A DNA stretch of 5,893 nucleotides from Patescibacteria group bacterium UBA5738 (GTDB taxonomy: Bacteria; Patescibacteriota; Minisyncoccia; Minisyncoccales; UBA5738): positions 1 through 5,893 of the forward strand of contig DIFW01000013.1 of assembly GCA_002419295.1 (NCBI GenBank), written 5' to 3'. Below the pieces are notes generated by a model, which ran no database searches, had not been told where the DNA came from, and saw only the letters and a list, made by a program, of their open reading frames with translations. How positions within the stretch are numbered: position 1 is the stretch's first letter; each line of letters starts with the position of its first letter. The position numbers and the translations under genes are program-made. Shown piece after piece: positions 5,706 to 5,893 of this stretch.

Positions 5706-5724
5706 ATTTCTTAAAAGTGGCTTT

Positions 5725-5893
5725 ATGAAAGTTGCGATTATCGGGGCCGGGGCCTGCGGGCTGTATCTGGCCAAAAATTTGGCGCAAAAGGGGAATGAGG
5801 TTTTTGTTTTTGAAAAAAAGAAAACCATCGGCAAGGCCTGCTGTTCGGGATTGTTTTCGCAACGGCTTTTTGATTTCGTTCCCGAAGCGCGAG
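5725..5893 (+). CDS. FAD-dependent oxidoreductase, geranylgeranyl-reductase-like (partial, 5' end only)
   Basis: Only the first 56 codons are present; the gene runs off the window. The product starts with a dinucleotide-binding Rossmann fold: strand KVAIIGAGACGLYLA with GxGxxG at residues 7-12, and E30 ending the second strand (VFVFE), which normally holds the FAD ribose. GKACCSGLFSQR (36-47) resembles the Cys-containing motif after the FAD fold in the geranylgeranyl reductase / digeranylgeranylglycerophospholipid reductase family, enzymes that saturate isoprenoid or related double bonds. The substrate cannot be told from this fragment. ATG 5725 gives the expected start right at the first strand. 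Upstream AAAGTGG (5715-5720) is at best a weak SD. The gene starts just after a terminator and I found no convincing promoter, so its transcription is unclear. Other FAD monooxygenase-type families are possible. Confidence 0.82.
   Translation, partial: MKVAIIGAGACGLYLAKNLAQKGNEVFVFEKKKTIGKACCSGLFSQRLFDFVPEAR

Overview
The window looks like a piece of a small bacterial genome of the Candidate Phyla Radiation (Patescibacteria, probably Parcubacteria-like). This is inferred from the type of proteins and not proven. The CTP synthase has the divergent motif set I associate with that group. A 111-residue stand-alone tRNA-binding domain is present, rpmA stands alone with no rplU beside it, genes are compact, and most starts lack a Shine-Dalgarno (SD) sequence. 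The gene for L9 ends in TGA at the normal family length, so the standard bacterial code applies, not the TGA=Gly code of Gracilibacteria/SR1.

Layout. Positions 31-366 (minus) encode a stand-alone tRNA-binding OB-fold protein. It diverges from a plus-strand housekeeping run: a membrane-anchored S41 C-terminal processing protease (543-1739), ribosomal protein L9 (rplI, 1814-2263, followed by a hairpin terminator) and CTP synthase (pyrG, 2325-3947). A bidirectional terminator at 3977-4011 separates pyrG from the convergent rpmA (L27, 4042-4320, minus). rpmA has a consensus promoter (TTGACA-17-TATAAA) and a leader of about 105 nt with two tandem hairpins.

From about 4440 to 5705 comes a more AT-rich, accessory-looking segment with two plus-strand genes I do not recognise by name. 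One encodes an 83-residue protein resembling a small winged helix, divergent from rpmA with overlapping promoters. The other encodes a larger protein whose open frame runs well upstream of its first ATG/GTG/TTG codon. A promoter, a strong SD and an ATT codon line up at 4797-4866, so this gene may use an AUU start. Each of the two genes appears to have its own promoter and terminator. The window ends in the first 56 codons of an FAD-dependent oxidoreductase of the geranylgeranyl-reductase-like type (5725 onward).

Most of the window is core information processing and nucleotide metabolism (translation, CTP supply, envelope proteolysis). The points most worth a second look are the unknown gene at 4864-5682 with its start, the rpmA leader, and an orphan terminator at 446-473.
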